The position numbers were made by a program, and so were the translations under genes. The notes beneath the pieces were generated by a model. That model worked only from the letters and a program-made list of their open reading frames with translations, was not told where the DNA came from and did no database searches. This document shows positions 40,030 through 48,345 of a stretch of 64,000 nt of DNA, one piece after another (the stretch's first letter is position 1; every line of letters starts with the position of its first letter). Origin of the DNA: Caldilineaceae bacterium (GTDB lineage Bacteria; Chloroflexota; Anaerolineae; Caldilineales; Caldilineaceae); contig JALHQH010000006.1 of NCBI GenBank assembly GCA_022842065.1, positions 325,475 through 389,474 on the forward strand, given 5' to 3'.

Positions 40030-42330
40030 TTACCCTTCCACCGGCAACATCTCCCGATAAACGCCGCCCTTCGCCACCAACTCAGCGTGCGTCCCGCGCT
40101 CGACAATCCGGCCACCCTCCATGACCAGGATCAAATCGGCCTGCTGAATCGTGCTCAGGCGATGGGCGATGACGATCTGGGTGCAGCCAAGCTGGCGGAG
40201 ATTCTGTTCGATCTGCGCTTCGGTGGTGGTGTCGAGATGGCTGGTCGCTTCATCCAATAACAGCACGGCCGGTTTGCGGGCGAGGGCACGGGCCAAGGCC
40301 AGCCGCTGCCGCTGCCCGCCAGAAAGACCAGCGCCACCCTCGGCCACCATCGTCTCAAAATCCATGGGCATGTGGGCAATGTCGCGGTCGATACAGGCCA
40401 GGCGGGTCGCCTCTAACAATGCTTCTAACGTCAAGTCGTTTTGCCCAAAAGCCAGATTCTGCCGAATCGAACCGCTAAAGAGGAAAACCTCTTGCATCAC
40501 CACCCCCAATTGACGGCGCAGGGCTTTGCGGTCCAGCCGGTGGAGCGGCTGATCATCGTAGCGGATCTGGCCGCTGGTGGGTTGATGTAAGCCCAACAAA
40601 AGCCGCGCCAAGGTACTCTTGCCCGAGCCGGAGCGACCCACAATCGCCACTTTCTGGCCCGGCGCAATCTGCACCGAAACCTCCTGCACGACAGGGGCGC
40701 TGTGCCGGTCGTACTGATAGGTGACATTTTCCAGCTCGATCTTTCCCTGCAAGGTAGGGGCCAGCTCGCCATTCTCCTCACGTTCCGCTTCCAGCACATC
40801 GGCCATGCGTGACAGGTGTGCGCCCATCGATTGCAGCTGTTGACCACTGGCCACGAGCGCGTCCAACGGCATCAAAAAGCCGAGGGCCAAACTGTTCAGT
40901 GCCAACATCGCACCCAAGGTCAGCGCCCCATCAAGCACCTGCTGCGCCCCGATCAGCAACAAAACCAACGGGGCAGCCACTTGCAGGCTGCGCAAAATCG
41001 CATCAACCAGCGCGGCCAGCCGTTGTTTTTCGATCGTCACCGCCAGCGCCTTACGATGCAGATCCGACCAGCGCTGCAAGACCCGATCTTCGGCCCCGGT
41101 GGCTTTGACCATGTTGATGCCGGCCAAAGCTTCGACCAGATAGGCCTGGGTTTCGGCCTGGGTGGCGAGATGGCGCTGGGCCAGGTCATGCATCCGGCTG
41201 GTGCTGGCAAGCAAGAGCAAAACTTGCAGCAGGCCAATCCCCAGAGTCACCAACCCAAAAGATGGGGCCTGAATCAATAGGATCAGCAGGAAGGTGATGA
41301 CCATGACCCCATCCATCACCGCGCTGATCGTCTGCGTGGTGAGCAGTTCGCGCATCACCGTGTTGCTGGAGAGGCGCATGAGCAGGTCACCACTGGTGCG
41401 CTGCTGGTAAAAACGATAAGGCAAGGCGAGCAAATGCTCCAGAAAACTCGCCATCAGCCCCGTGTCCACCGCAGCTTGCAGGCGGATTAGCACACTCTGG
41501 CGCACGAAGCCCACCACCATTTGCATCAATACCACCGCGCAGATCCCTGCAATCAACAGCGGCATCAGCGTCAACTGGCGCTGGGGCACGACCTGGTCAA
41601 CAATCGTCTTGGTGAGCAGCGGAAAGGCGACCGCCACGGCTTGAACGGCTACCGTGGCCAGCAACGCCCGCAGCGCCGTGCGCCAGGCCCCGCTCTCGAT
41701 CAAGAGGCGTGAAAGCTGTTGCCGCCAAAGCGCGACTTGACGCGTTTGCCGGCGCGGCTGAAAGGTCGCAGCGGGGGTCAGCGTGAGGAAGACGCCGGTA
41801 AAGCAGCGGTCAAATTCGGCCGCGGCGATGACGCAGCGACCACTGGCCGGGTCGACAATCACGGCATCGGTTGCGCCCCACCGCTCCAGCACCACAAAAT
41901 GCGAAAAGTTCCAATGTAAAATGGCCGGCAAGGTAATCGCTGCCAGTTGTTGGGGTTCACCCGTATAGGCGTGCACCTGCAACCCCTGTTGTCGCGCACT
42001 TTGCGCAATCGCCAACGCGGTGGTGCCATCGCGACCAACATCCATCTGGTCGGCAATTTCCGAAAGTGAAACCGCACGGCCATAGTAATTGAGCACCATC
42101 GTCAAACAAGCCGCCCCACATTGGGTGGTGGTCATCTGCAAAACAACCGGCACCGGTCGCCGCTGCCAACGCGTTAAAGGTGCCACCAGCACACTGCCCA
42201 CCAAGGCAAGCACCAGACGTACCAGTGCCCAGAAGCCTTTGGCGGGCAAAGCAGCGCGGACAGCGTCTTCTGGGTGCTGATAGTGAGCGAGGGCAGCGGG
42301 GCGAAAGAGGTTGCGGTTGTTGGCAAGCAT
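40030..42330 (-). CDS. lanT: Peptidase-containing ABC exporter for the lanthipeptide
   Basis: A 766-residue bifunctional exporter. The N-terminal C39 protease domain has nucleophile C71 (T-T-T-Q-C-G-A-A-C-L), catalytic H144 (H-W-N-F-S-H-F-V-V-L) and an Asp in V-D-P-A-S-G, so it should cut precursors after the double glycine. A six-helix membrane domain follows. The ATPase domain shows G-R-S-G-S-G-K-S-T (Walker A), L-S-G-G-Q-R-Q-R and L-L-L-D-E-A-T-S (Walker B). It lies downstream of the two precursor genes on the same strand, separated by a 56-bp palindrome. GGAG precedes the ATG by eight bases. The lanT name reflects cluster context. Confidence 0.93.
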   Translation of the reverse strand: MLANNRNLFRPAALAHYQHPEDAVRAALPAKGFWALVRLVLALVGSVLVAPLTRWQRRPVPVVLQMTTTQCGAACLTMVLNYYGRAVSLSEIADQMDVGRDGTTALAIAQSARQQGLQVHAYTGEPQQLAAITLPAILHWNFSHFVVLERWGATDAVIVDPASGRCVIAAAEFDRCFTGVFLTLTPAATFQPRRQTRQVALWRQQLSRLLIESGAWRTALRALLATVAVQAVAVAFPLLTKTIVDQVVPQRQLTLMPLLIAGICAVVLMQMVVGFVRQSVLIRLQAAVDTGLMASFLEHLLALPYRFYQQRTSGDLLMRLSSNTVMRELLTTQTISAVMDGVMVITFLLILLIQAPSFGLVTLGIGLLQVLLLLASTSRMHDLAQRHLATQAETQAYLVEALAGINMVKATGAEDRVLQRWSDLHRKALAVTIEKQRLAALVDAILRSLQVAAPLVLLLIGAQQVLDGALTLGAMLALNSLALGFLMPLDALVASGQQLQSMGAHLSRMADVLEAEREENGELAPTLQGKIELENVTYQYDRHSAPVVQEVSVQIAPGQKVAIVGRSGSGKSTLARLLLGLHQPTSGQIRYDDQPLHRLDRKALRRQLGVVMQEVFLFSGSIRQNLAFGQNDLTLEALLEATRLACIDRDIAHMPMDFETMVAEGGAGLSGGQRQRLALARALARKPAVLLLDEATSHLDTTTEAQIEQNLRQLGCTQIVIAHRLSTIQQADLILVMEGGRIVERGTHAELVAKGGVYREMLPVEG

Positions 42331-42412
42331 GGATATTGCTCCAGAGTAAGGATGGCAAAAGGCTGTACTTATGACGATAAACGCAGCGATATCACTGCGC
42401 CATCAACGCCGC

Positions 42413-42468
42413 AATAATTAATGGAGAACAATTAATAATTAATTATTAATTGTTCTCCATTAATTATT
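42413..42468. terminator. Perfect 56-bp palindrome between lanA2 and lanT
   Basis: 28-base arms meet without a loop (AATAATTAATGGAGAAC...). It begins two bases after the lanA2 stop codon on the minus strand and ends 83 bases before the lanT start. In an mRNA it would be a very strong, AT-rich hairpin that could protect the precursor message or reduce read-through into the exporter. Confidence 0.7.
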
Positions 42469-42470
42469 CG

Positions 42471-42689
42471 TTAGCTGCTCAGGCAGTTGTATTGGGGAGT
42501 CAAGACCGCACAGACCCGCCCACAGGTACCAGTGAAGTAGCTGCGACCACCAGCAACAGCAGCCATCTCTTCGTCGGGCAGTTCGACCAGGCCAGCGGGA
42601 TTCTCGGGCAGAGTGGCCAGTTCAGCGGCGCTCAGGCTGTTGCGATATTCGGCATCTTTCCAGGCTCGGATAATGTTGATGTTGTTCAT
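42471..42689 (-). CDS. lanA2: Lanthipeptide precursor 2 (mersacidin/lichenicidin-type)
   Basis: A 72-residue class II lantibiotic precursor. The 48-residue leader has the family pattern I-I-R-A-W-K-D-A-E-Y-R-N-S-L-S, then L-P-E-N-P-A-G-L-V-E-L, and ends A-V-A-G-G, the site for the C39 protease. The 24-residue core holds three Cys (8, 12 and 21), Thr at 5, 7 and 16, and Ser at 2, 23 and 24, enough for three thioether rings. It differs from precursor 1 at only two positions (T26 for A, L70 for I). AAGGAGCC precedes the ATG. The core has R-V-C-A-V-L-T-P-Q-Y-N-C where mersacidin-type peptides have C-T-L-T-x-E-C. Confidence 0.92.
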   Translation of the reverse strand: MNNINIIRAWKDAEYRNSLSAAELATLPENPAGLVELPDEEMAAVAGGRSYFTGTCGRVCAVLTPQYNCLSS

Positions 42690-42708
42690 TTGAATGGCTC
42701 CTTAAAAA

Positions 42709-42741
42709 GTTAGTTAGTTTGTTAGTTAGTTAGTTTGTTAG
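42709..42741. repeat. GTTAGTTAGTTT tandem repeat between the precursor genes
   Basis: Units of GTTA and GTTT repeat without interruption for 33 bases just upstream (minus strand) of the lanA2 ribosome site. It may have arisen during duplication of the precursor and can vary by slippage. Confidence 0.6.
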
Positions 42742-42759
42742 TCGTGCGCAAAGCTGCAG

Positions 42760-42978
42760 TTAGCTGCTGATGCAGTTGTATTGGGGGGTCAAGACAGCGC
42801 AGACCCGCCCACAGGTACCGGTGAAGTAGCTGCGTCCACCGGCGACCGCGGCCATCTCTTCGTCGGGCAATTCGACCAGGCCGGCGGGATTTTCGGGCAG
42901 AGCGGCCAGTTCGGCGGCGCTCAGGCTGTTGCGATACTCGGCATCTTTCCAGGCTCGGATGATATTGATGTTGTTCAT
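42760..42978 (-). CDS. lanA1: Lanthipeptide precursor 1 (mersacidin/lichenicidin-type)
   Basis: The upstream member of the precursor pair, also 72 residues: a 48-residue leader ending A-V-A-G-G and a 24-residue core. Residues 26 (Ala) and 70 (Ile) are the only differences from precursor 2, so the pair is a recent tandem duplication and not a two-component system. Core residues T5, T7 and T16 can be dehydrated; C8, C12 and C21 can close rings. AGGAGCC precedes the start at good spacing. lanM lies upstream but is cut off by a terminator at 43365-43397, so this gene probably has its own promoter within 42979-43360. Confidence 0.92.
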   Translation of the reverse strand: MNNINIIRAWKDAEYRNSLSAAELAALPENPAGLVELPDEEMAAVAGGRSYFTGTCGRVCAVLTPQYNCISS

Positions 42979-43124
42979 TTTATGGCTCCTATTGTGAATG
43001 TTTGACTTGTTTTGTTTGAACGTTTGCGTTTGCGTTCGTTGGTCCTAGTATGCCATGCGCCATGCAATGTTACGATGAGGTGCCTAACAACTGAGCTGTG
43101 TTCTCGCGCACAAAGGGAAGGTGT

Positions 43125-43338
43125 CCGCGTCCCGTAGGGACGATTGACCTTAGAAACAATAACCAGATTCCTCTCCAAATCAACCGTCCCTACGGGACGC
43201 GGTGATGGTAGAACGGTTTCATTCCTAATAGAGATGACACTTAAACTTGGCACAATCTCACCCTGTTGCGTGCTGCGGTAGATTGTGCCAAGTTTAAATA
43301 ATGTGTCTATAAGGTGAATCGTCCCTACGGGACGCGGA
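43125..43338. repeat. Three CGTCCCTACGGGACG repeats upstream of lanA1
   Basis: Copies lie at 43125-43147 (inverted), 43180-43202 and 43318-43338, each containing GTCCC-TAC-GGGAC. The first two form an inverted pair around 32 bases. A variant (CGTCCCGATGGGACG) lies at 51018. The long frame across this region is repeat-derived and not a gene. Confidence 0.7.
43241..43297. repeat. TGGCACAATC hairpin family (short copy)
   Basis: Perfect 18-base arms (TTAAACTTGGCACAATCT and complement) with a 21-base loop. The TTGGCACAATC core is shared with 29258-29309 and 49658-49719. It lies within the non-coding stretch upstream of lanA1. Confidence 0.7.
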
Positions 43339-43364
43339 GGTAGATAAGAACGCTGCGGTATAAC

Positions 43365-43397
43365 GAAAAAGTCCGGCAGCGCACTTGCGCTGCCGGG
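43365..43397 (-). terminator. Rho-independent terminator after lanM
   Basis: On the minus strand a perfect 10-bp GC stem (CCGGCAGCGC, loop of four) is followed by ACTTTTTCG. It lies 33 bases past the lanM stop codon and is the clearest intrinsic terminator in the window. It would uncouple the modification enzyme from the precursor genes. Confidence 0.8.
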
Positions 43398-43429
43398 CTT
43401 GGTCAAGCCGCTAATGTTGCGGATGATCT

Positions 43430-46400
43430 CTATGGGCGTGGCCCAGCCATCACGAGTACCGATGGCACCTGGGCAGGGGTTGCCAAACGCAACAGTTCAT
43501 ATCCAATCCCCGCCAGACCAACCATCAAGCCTGGGGTCTCAACGCCGCCGGGCACGCCACAGCGCCAGCCAGTCATGGCCTGATCCGCCAGGATCTTGGC
43601 GGCCAACTGTTGCGCTTCTGTCAACAAGGTTTGATCGGCTTGGATTTCGGACGCGGTGACAAAGAGGTCGAGGTTGCCCAAATCGCCATGACAGAGCGAA
43701 TGACCACCGCCAAAGCCCTGCCGGCGTGTACTTTGCAGGGCAGCGCTGAGCTCCGCCGGTATCGCCTCGTCGGGCTGGTCGTGCGCCAGCGCCAAACGCG
43801 CCAGGCCGATCCCCGGCGCACCGTGACACCAGGCGTGCATAAATTGCGGTTCACCAGCATTCACGGGCGTTGTACCATCGCTGCGCAGGTCAACCCAATT
43901 TTCCGCAGCAGGATCATAGAGGGTGCGCTCGTAGCGCAGTGCCTCCTGGGCAACCGTGCGATAGCGTGCGTTCTGGCAAATGGCTGCGGCTTTGGACAGC
44001 GCCCAGGCGATCCCCGCTGCGCCATGCGAAAAGCCGGCAAGGGGTTTCCCTCCCATATTCGGCACCACCCAGCCCAGCCCGGTGGTCAGCGGTTGGGCGC
44101 GAGCACAAAGGTGGTCGGCACAGCGTTCGATCAAGCGCAGGGCGATGGGATCGTTGGTCTGGGCATAGAGCACTGCCGCCGCGCCAATACAGCCCGCCGC
44201 GCCACCAATGATATCTAACTGTTCATCCTGGGCGACATATTCGATAGCCCGCGCCGCAAAGCCCGATGCTTTCGCCCAGAGATCGGGTCGTTGCCAGCGC
44301 GCACCGAGATGTGTCAAGGTGTAGATCAGCCCGCCCCAACCGCTGAAACCGCCAATGTAGGTAAAGTTGGTCAAACCTTCCGCCTGCACCAGGGTGGTGG
44401 CCAACGCCGCTTCGGCTAGCGTGCGATAGCGCGCTTCACCGGTTACTGTGCCCAGATAGGCAAAAAAGAAGGCCAGCCCGGCGTGACCGTCATAAAGATG
44501 CATCGTCAGCGGGGCAAGTGACCAGGTGTCATGCTCATCCAACCCCAGGCCGATCCAAACCCCGTGATCTTGATAACGATGGGCTAGCCCTGCTAACTGA
44601 TCACCAATAGCGCGCGCCTGGGTTAGCAGTTGTGCGGGGGCAGCAATTTCCTCCGGCGCGGCGGTGGTTGATGGGGCAAGTTGGCTGGGCTGATCGACGC
44701 CGCTTTGGCGATGGCTGTTAGCCCCATCAATTGCTGCAAACGCGGCGTTGATATACCAAAGCTGGCGCGCCAGATCGGCATCACCCATCGCATTGAGGCG
44801 GCGTATCACCCGATCCATGCCCGTCTCCGGCAGAAAATCGGCAATCTGTTCGCCCTGGCTGTCCCATAGATGGCGGGTCGCCGGTTTGGTCAGGAAGATC
44901 GGGACATCGCCCTTGTGCAGATCGCGGCGCTCGGCTTGCAGCAGACGGGCCAGCCGCGGGGAGACCGCCACATCACGCCAGAGCCGTGTATAAAGGCGGT
45001 CGCGGTCCAGTGCGTTGCGCAAGAGATCAGGGTGGCTGCTTTCTTGCAACAGCAGGGAATAGGTGCGGGTCGCCCGCGCCACTACGCGGATCTCCGCATC
45101 GGCAAAACGCGCCAGTGGGCCGGCTTCGGCCAGAAAGGCGTCACGCTGGGCGAGCAGCAACTGATAGATCTGCGCAAAACCATGCGCCACCGCACCGCCA
45201 TACCCGCGCACGTCAACGTCCTGCCCGGCAAGCGCGGGGCGATGGCCTTCGCTGCTAAATTCAACGTGGCGACGGGTCAGGCGCATCTCATCGGTGCCCA
45301 CCCCTTCCCAAACCGGCAACTTATCGGGCGTTAACTGGGTGCCGGCCGCGCCTAGGCCGCTAATATCAATGGTCGCGGCGTCGGCGTGAAAACGCAGCCG
45401 CTGGGGCAACATGCCAATGCTGAGCACCGACTGATCAAGCGCCTGTTGGGCCAATTCGCCGGGTTTGCTCGGGTCATAGTCCATGATATCGGGGTGAAAG
45501 AGCGCTTCCAGATCGATGAGCAGCGGGTGTTCACCGGCGGCAATCAGGTTCTCAAAGTGGAAATCGGCCGCGCTGAGCAGATGCAGCAGGGCCAAGTAGC
45601 CGCCCTGGCGTAGATAGAAACGTTCGAGTTCAGCCTCGCTGCTACAGGGTGCGGCGGCGACAAATTCGATCCAGCCGTGCGTTTCGCGGTCGAGCACTGC
45701 CAAGGTGCGAAACGCAGGCTCTGCCCCTTGGCGGTTAAGCCAACTCAACAGACTTTGGAAGTGGACATCCACCAGCAGTGAACGTGGCTTATAGACCAGG
45801 CGCAACCCACTGGCAAAATGTAAAATCGCCACCGCCCGGCCATTGCGATGAGTGTCGCCGGCCCCAATCGCCACGTCAACCAGTGCGCCCAGTTGACGAC
45901 CGTCGCCAAAGATCGCGCGGATAGTCGTCCAGTCATTGGTTAGGTGGGTGAGGATTTCGACCAGGGCTGCGCTGGTTTGTTGCACTTTGGTCACCAGTTG
46001 GCGGGCTAAGACAGGATACTCAGCGAGCAAGGCCAAAGCGACGGCCGGCTTGCGTAGCCTAGTCACAACAGCGAGAAAGCGTGCGGCGGCGGTATCGCCA
46101 GTCAACAAGTCCTGAAGCCGCGCCACATGCATTTCTAAGACCAGGGTGCGGTCGATCAGCGGCGGCAACTGTTGCAAGAGGGCGTTGAGCAGGGCTGTTT
46201 GGGTGATATCGAGGGCAAAGGGCAGTTGCGGTGTGGTGAGAAGCGGCGCGAGTTGGGTGCGCAGCGCGTCCCGCGCCCAGAGTAAGAGCGGCTCTACCAG
46301 CACCAGAAAACCGGCCTCGGCGAGTTGGCTTTCAGCAAAGAGAGGAGCTTGCGCGCCACTCTGATAGGCCGCATAGAGATCAGCCAACCACGCAAGATCG

Positions 46401-46666
46401 GCACGGCTGCGCGCTTGGAGTGCTTCGGGAGCTTCCCCCAGTAGACCAGCTAGGGTTGGTAGGAAGAGTCCTTCTTGCTGCAAATAGGCAGCAAAAGCTT
46501 CATCATCCAGAAAAGCAGTCTCAGCGCGCCAGGCTTGGAGCCGGCGGAGGGTACGTTCGTCCGGTAATTCGGTGGAAGGGGCCGCGGGCGTGCGTTCAGC
46601 CAGCGTGTGCGCTTGCCACCAACTTGGCCCATCGATTGGTGGGGGTAACAGCGACTGTTCGGTCAT
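43430..46666 (-). CDS. lanM: Class II lanthipeptide synthetase
   Basis: A 1078-residue LanM. The N-terminal part (to about 700) is the dehydratase that phosphorylates and eliminates Ser/Thr of the core; typical segments are L-R-L-V-Y-K-P-R-S-L, D-F-H-F-E-N-L-I and D-L-E-A-L-F-H-P. The C-terminal LanC-like cyclase carries the zinc ligands C947 (W-C-H-G-A-P-G), C992 and H993 (L-C-H-G-D-L-G), which activate Cys thiols for ring closure. The ATG at 46666 is chosen; an in-frame GTG at 46684 adds six residues. Substrates are the two precursors downstream. The divergent neighbour is a LOV histidine kinase. Confidence 0.94.
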   Translation of the reverse strand: MTEQSLLPPPIDGPSWWQAHTLAERTPAAPSTELPDERTLRRLQAWRAETAFLDDEAFAAYLQQEGLFLPTLAGLLGEAPEALQARSRADLAWLADLYAAYQSGAQAPLFAESQLAEAGFLVLVEPLLLWARDALRTQLAPLLTTPQLPFALDITQTALLNALLQQLPPLIDRTLVLEMHVARLQDLLTGDTAAARFLAVVTRLRKPAVALALLAEYPVLARQLVTKVQQTSAALVEILTHLTNDWTTIRAIFGDGRQLGALVDVAIGAGDTHRNGRAVAILHFASGLRLVYKPRSLLVDVHFQSLLSWLNRQGAEPAFRTLAVLDRETHGWIEFVAAAPCSSEAELERFYLRQGGYLALLHLLSAADFHFENLIAAGEHPLLIDLEALFHPDIMDYDPSKPGELAQQALDQSVLSIGMLPQRLRFHADAATIDISGLGAAGTQLTPDKLPVWEGVGTDEMRLTRRHVEFSSEGHRPALAGQDVDVRGYGGAVAHGFAQIYQLLLAQRDAFLAEAGPLARFADAEIRVVARATRTYSLLLQESSHPDLLRNALDRDRLYTRLWRDVAVSPRLARLLQAERRDLHKGDVPIFLTKPATRHLWDSQGEQIADFLPETGMDRVIRRLNAMGDADLARQLWYINAAFAAIDGANSHRQSGVDQPSQLAPSTTAAPEEIAAPAQLLTQARAIGDQLAGLAHRYQDHGVWIGLGLDEHDTWSLAPLTMHLYDGHAGLAFFFAYLGTVTGEARYRTLAEAALATTLVQAEGLTNFTYIGGFSGWGGLIYTLTHLGARWQRPDLWAKASGFAARAIEYVAQDEQLDIIGGAAGCIGAAAVLYAQTNDPIALRLIERCADHLCARAQPLTTGLGWVVPNMGGKPLAGFSHGAAGIAWALSKAAAICQNARYRTVAQEALRYERTLYDPAAENWVDLRSDGTTPVNAGEPQFMHAWCHGAPGIGLARLALAHDQPDEAIPAELSAALQSTRRQGFGGGHSLCHGDLGNLDLFVTASEIQADQTLLTEAQQLAAKILADQAMTGWRCGVPGGVETPGLMVGLAGIGYELLRLATPAQVPSVLVMAGPRP

Positions 46667-46734
46667 GAGTTGGCTCGTTTCCACAGCAAAATCAGCATTA
46701 GTCTGAAACAGATAGGCGGTAGGGCATAAGAGCT

Positions 46735-46764
46735 AACATAAAGGATAGCAGACGGTTTTGGCAA
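46735..46764 (-). promoter_or_regulatory. Candidate lanM promoter
   Basis: On the minus strand TTGCCA (46764-46759) and TATGTT (46740-46735) are spaced by 18 bases, about 70 bases before the lanM start. The match is moderate. The rest of 46765-47000 shows no gene. Confidence 0.35.
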
Positions 46765-47006
46765 ATCGCCCTTGTCGTGCAATTGTAGCGCATTTGCCGA
46801 GCGCGTGCATGCGGGTTATGTACGAAAAAGGCACATCTGTGAATAAATTCGGCAATCGAACGGAGGCTGAGCATGCGTCGGGAGTACCCTTGCCGCTGCC
46901 GAGCGAGTAAAAAAGGTCGCTACCAAGTACAAATGATAAGCGCAAGCCCGCAGCCTGTCGGCAACGTGAGCGTGGTTTTAAATTCCGACAAATAGTGTAG
47001 ATGAAT

Positions 47007-47050
47007 TATACAATTTGTATATTGAACTAATCTTTTTGTGGCAATAGTAT
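47007..47050 (+). promoter_or_regulatory. Candidate promoter with abutting operator, LOV kinase
   Basis: TTGAAC (47022-47027) and TAGTAT (47045-47050) are separated by 17 bases, 40 bases before the ATG. A 6-3-6 inverted repeat, TATACA-ATT-TGTATA (47007-47021), touches the -35 box and looks like a regulator site. Confidence 0.45.
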
Positions 47051-47089
47051 TTAAGTACTGCTTAATCTGTGCGTTATAAGGCAAGTGGA

Positions 47090-48343
47090 ATGATGAACCT
47101 AACCCTCGATAATCTCCGCCAAAAATTAAATCTCCATATGCTCGCGATGGATGCCAGCAGTTGCGGGATTACGATTGCCGATGCGCGACAACCCGATATG
47201 CCATTAATCTATGTCAATGATGCCTTTACAACCATTACAGGCTATTCACGCGCCGAAGTGTTGGGCAGTAACTGCCGCTTTTTGCAAGGCAATGATCGCA
47301 ATCAATCGGCGGTGCATGAAATCCGGCGGGCGACGGCCTTGGGCAGCCACTGTAAAGTCCTGTTACGCAACTACCGCAAAGATGGCACTTTTTTTTGGAA
47401 CGAACTAATCATGTCACCCATCTATGAAGATCGGGTGCTTACCCATTTTGTTGGCATTCAAACCGATGTCACGGCGCGTGAAGAAGCGCGCCAACAGGTG
47501 CTGGAAAAGCAACAGGCCCTTGAGCAGGCCCTGGCCGAACTGCGCGAAACACAGGCCATGTTGATCCATGCCGAAAAGATGAATGGTTTGGGACAAATGG
47601 TGGCCGGCGTCGCCCATGAGATCAATAACCCCATCGCCTATGTCAGCAGCAATGTCCATGCGCTCAAACAGATGGTAACGGCGATTGTCGCGGCCTATAC
47701 GGCAATGGAAGCGGTCGCCTTAAGCAGCGGTACGCCCCAAAGCGCAGCTGCGGTTGCCGCCATCCGCCAGGACGCAGACGTAGAATTTCTGCTGGAGGAT
47801 CTGGATGATTTACTGGACACTTCACTCTCTGGTTTGACCAGAGTGCGCAAGATCGTCGAGGAATTACGCACCTTTTCGCGCCTGGATGAAGCCGAGTACA
47901 AAATGGCCGATTTGCGGGAAGGGATCGAAAGCACGCTGCTGATTGCCCAGGTTCAACTCAAAAATCGGATTGAGGTAGCGTTGGCCTTAGACGGTCTGCC
48001 ACCGATCCATTGTCGCCCGGCTGAATTAAATCAGGTCTTCCTCAACCTCATTTTGAATGCCGCCTACGCCATGCAAACGGGGGGCAAACTCACGATTGCC
48101 GGCCAAGATTGCGGTGCAGAGATCGTCTTAACGTTTCGCGACACCGGCTGTGGCATGGCACCGGATGTACTGAAAAATATCTTTAATCCATTTTATACGA
48201 CTAAACCGGTTGGCGTCGGCACCGGGTTAGGCTTAACGATTGCCTACAAAATTATTACGGCGGGCCATCATGGTCGGATTGATGTCACTTCGCAACCGGG
48301 GCAAGGGACAACCTTTACCCTCCGCTTACCAAAGGAGTGCTAG
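47090..48343 (+). CDS. LOV-domain sensor histidine kinase
   Basis: A 417-residue soluble kinase. Residues 20-130 form a PAS domain of the LOV class: G-S-N-C62-R-F-L-Q has the Cys that forms the flavin adduct in blue light, and N-Y-R-K-D-G-T-F-F-W-N-E-L supplies the flavin-contacting Asn residues. A coiled coil (about 130-160) leads to the phosphorylated H176 (A-H-E-I-N-N-P). The ATPase domain has N-L-I-L-N-A (N box), D-T-G-C-G-M (G1) and G-T-G-L-G-L (G2). The ATG at 47090 has AAGG upstream; a GTG at 47069 is less likely. It is followed two bases later by a receiver-kinase and transcribed away from lanM. Confidence 0.92.
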   Translation: MMNLTLDNLRQKLNLHMLAMDASSCGITIADARQPDMPLIYVNDAFTTITGYSRAEVLGSNCRFLQGNDRNQSAVHEIRRATALGSHCKVLLRNYRKDGTFFWNELIMSPIYEDRVLTHFVGIQTDVTAREEARQQVLEKQQALEQALAELRETQAMLIHAEKMNGLGQMVAGVAHEINNPIAYVSSNVHALKQMVTAIVAAYTAMEAVALSSGTPQSAAAVAAIRQDADVEFLLEDLDDLLDTSLSGLTRVRKIVEELRTFSRLDEAEYKMADLREGIESTLLIAQVQLKNRIEVALALDGLPPIHCRPAELNQVFLNLILNAAYAMQTGGKLTIAGQDCGAEIVLTFRDTGCGMAPDVLKNIFNPFYTTKPVGVGTGLGLTIAYKIITAGHHGRIDVTSQPGQGTTFTLRLPKEC

Positions 48344-48345
48344 CC

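Noticed and set aside
42471..42978. Two-component lantibiotic (alpha and beta peptides)
   Set aside because: The two precursors are almost identical, whereas alpha and beta peptides are distinct; only one LanM is present.
42975..43406. 143-codon minus-strand frame upstream of lanA1
   Set aside because: It is made of CGTCCC and TGGCACAATC repeats, overlaps the terminator after lanM and has no family resemblance.
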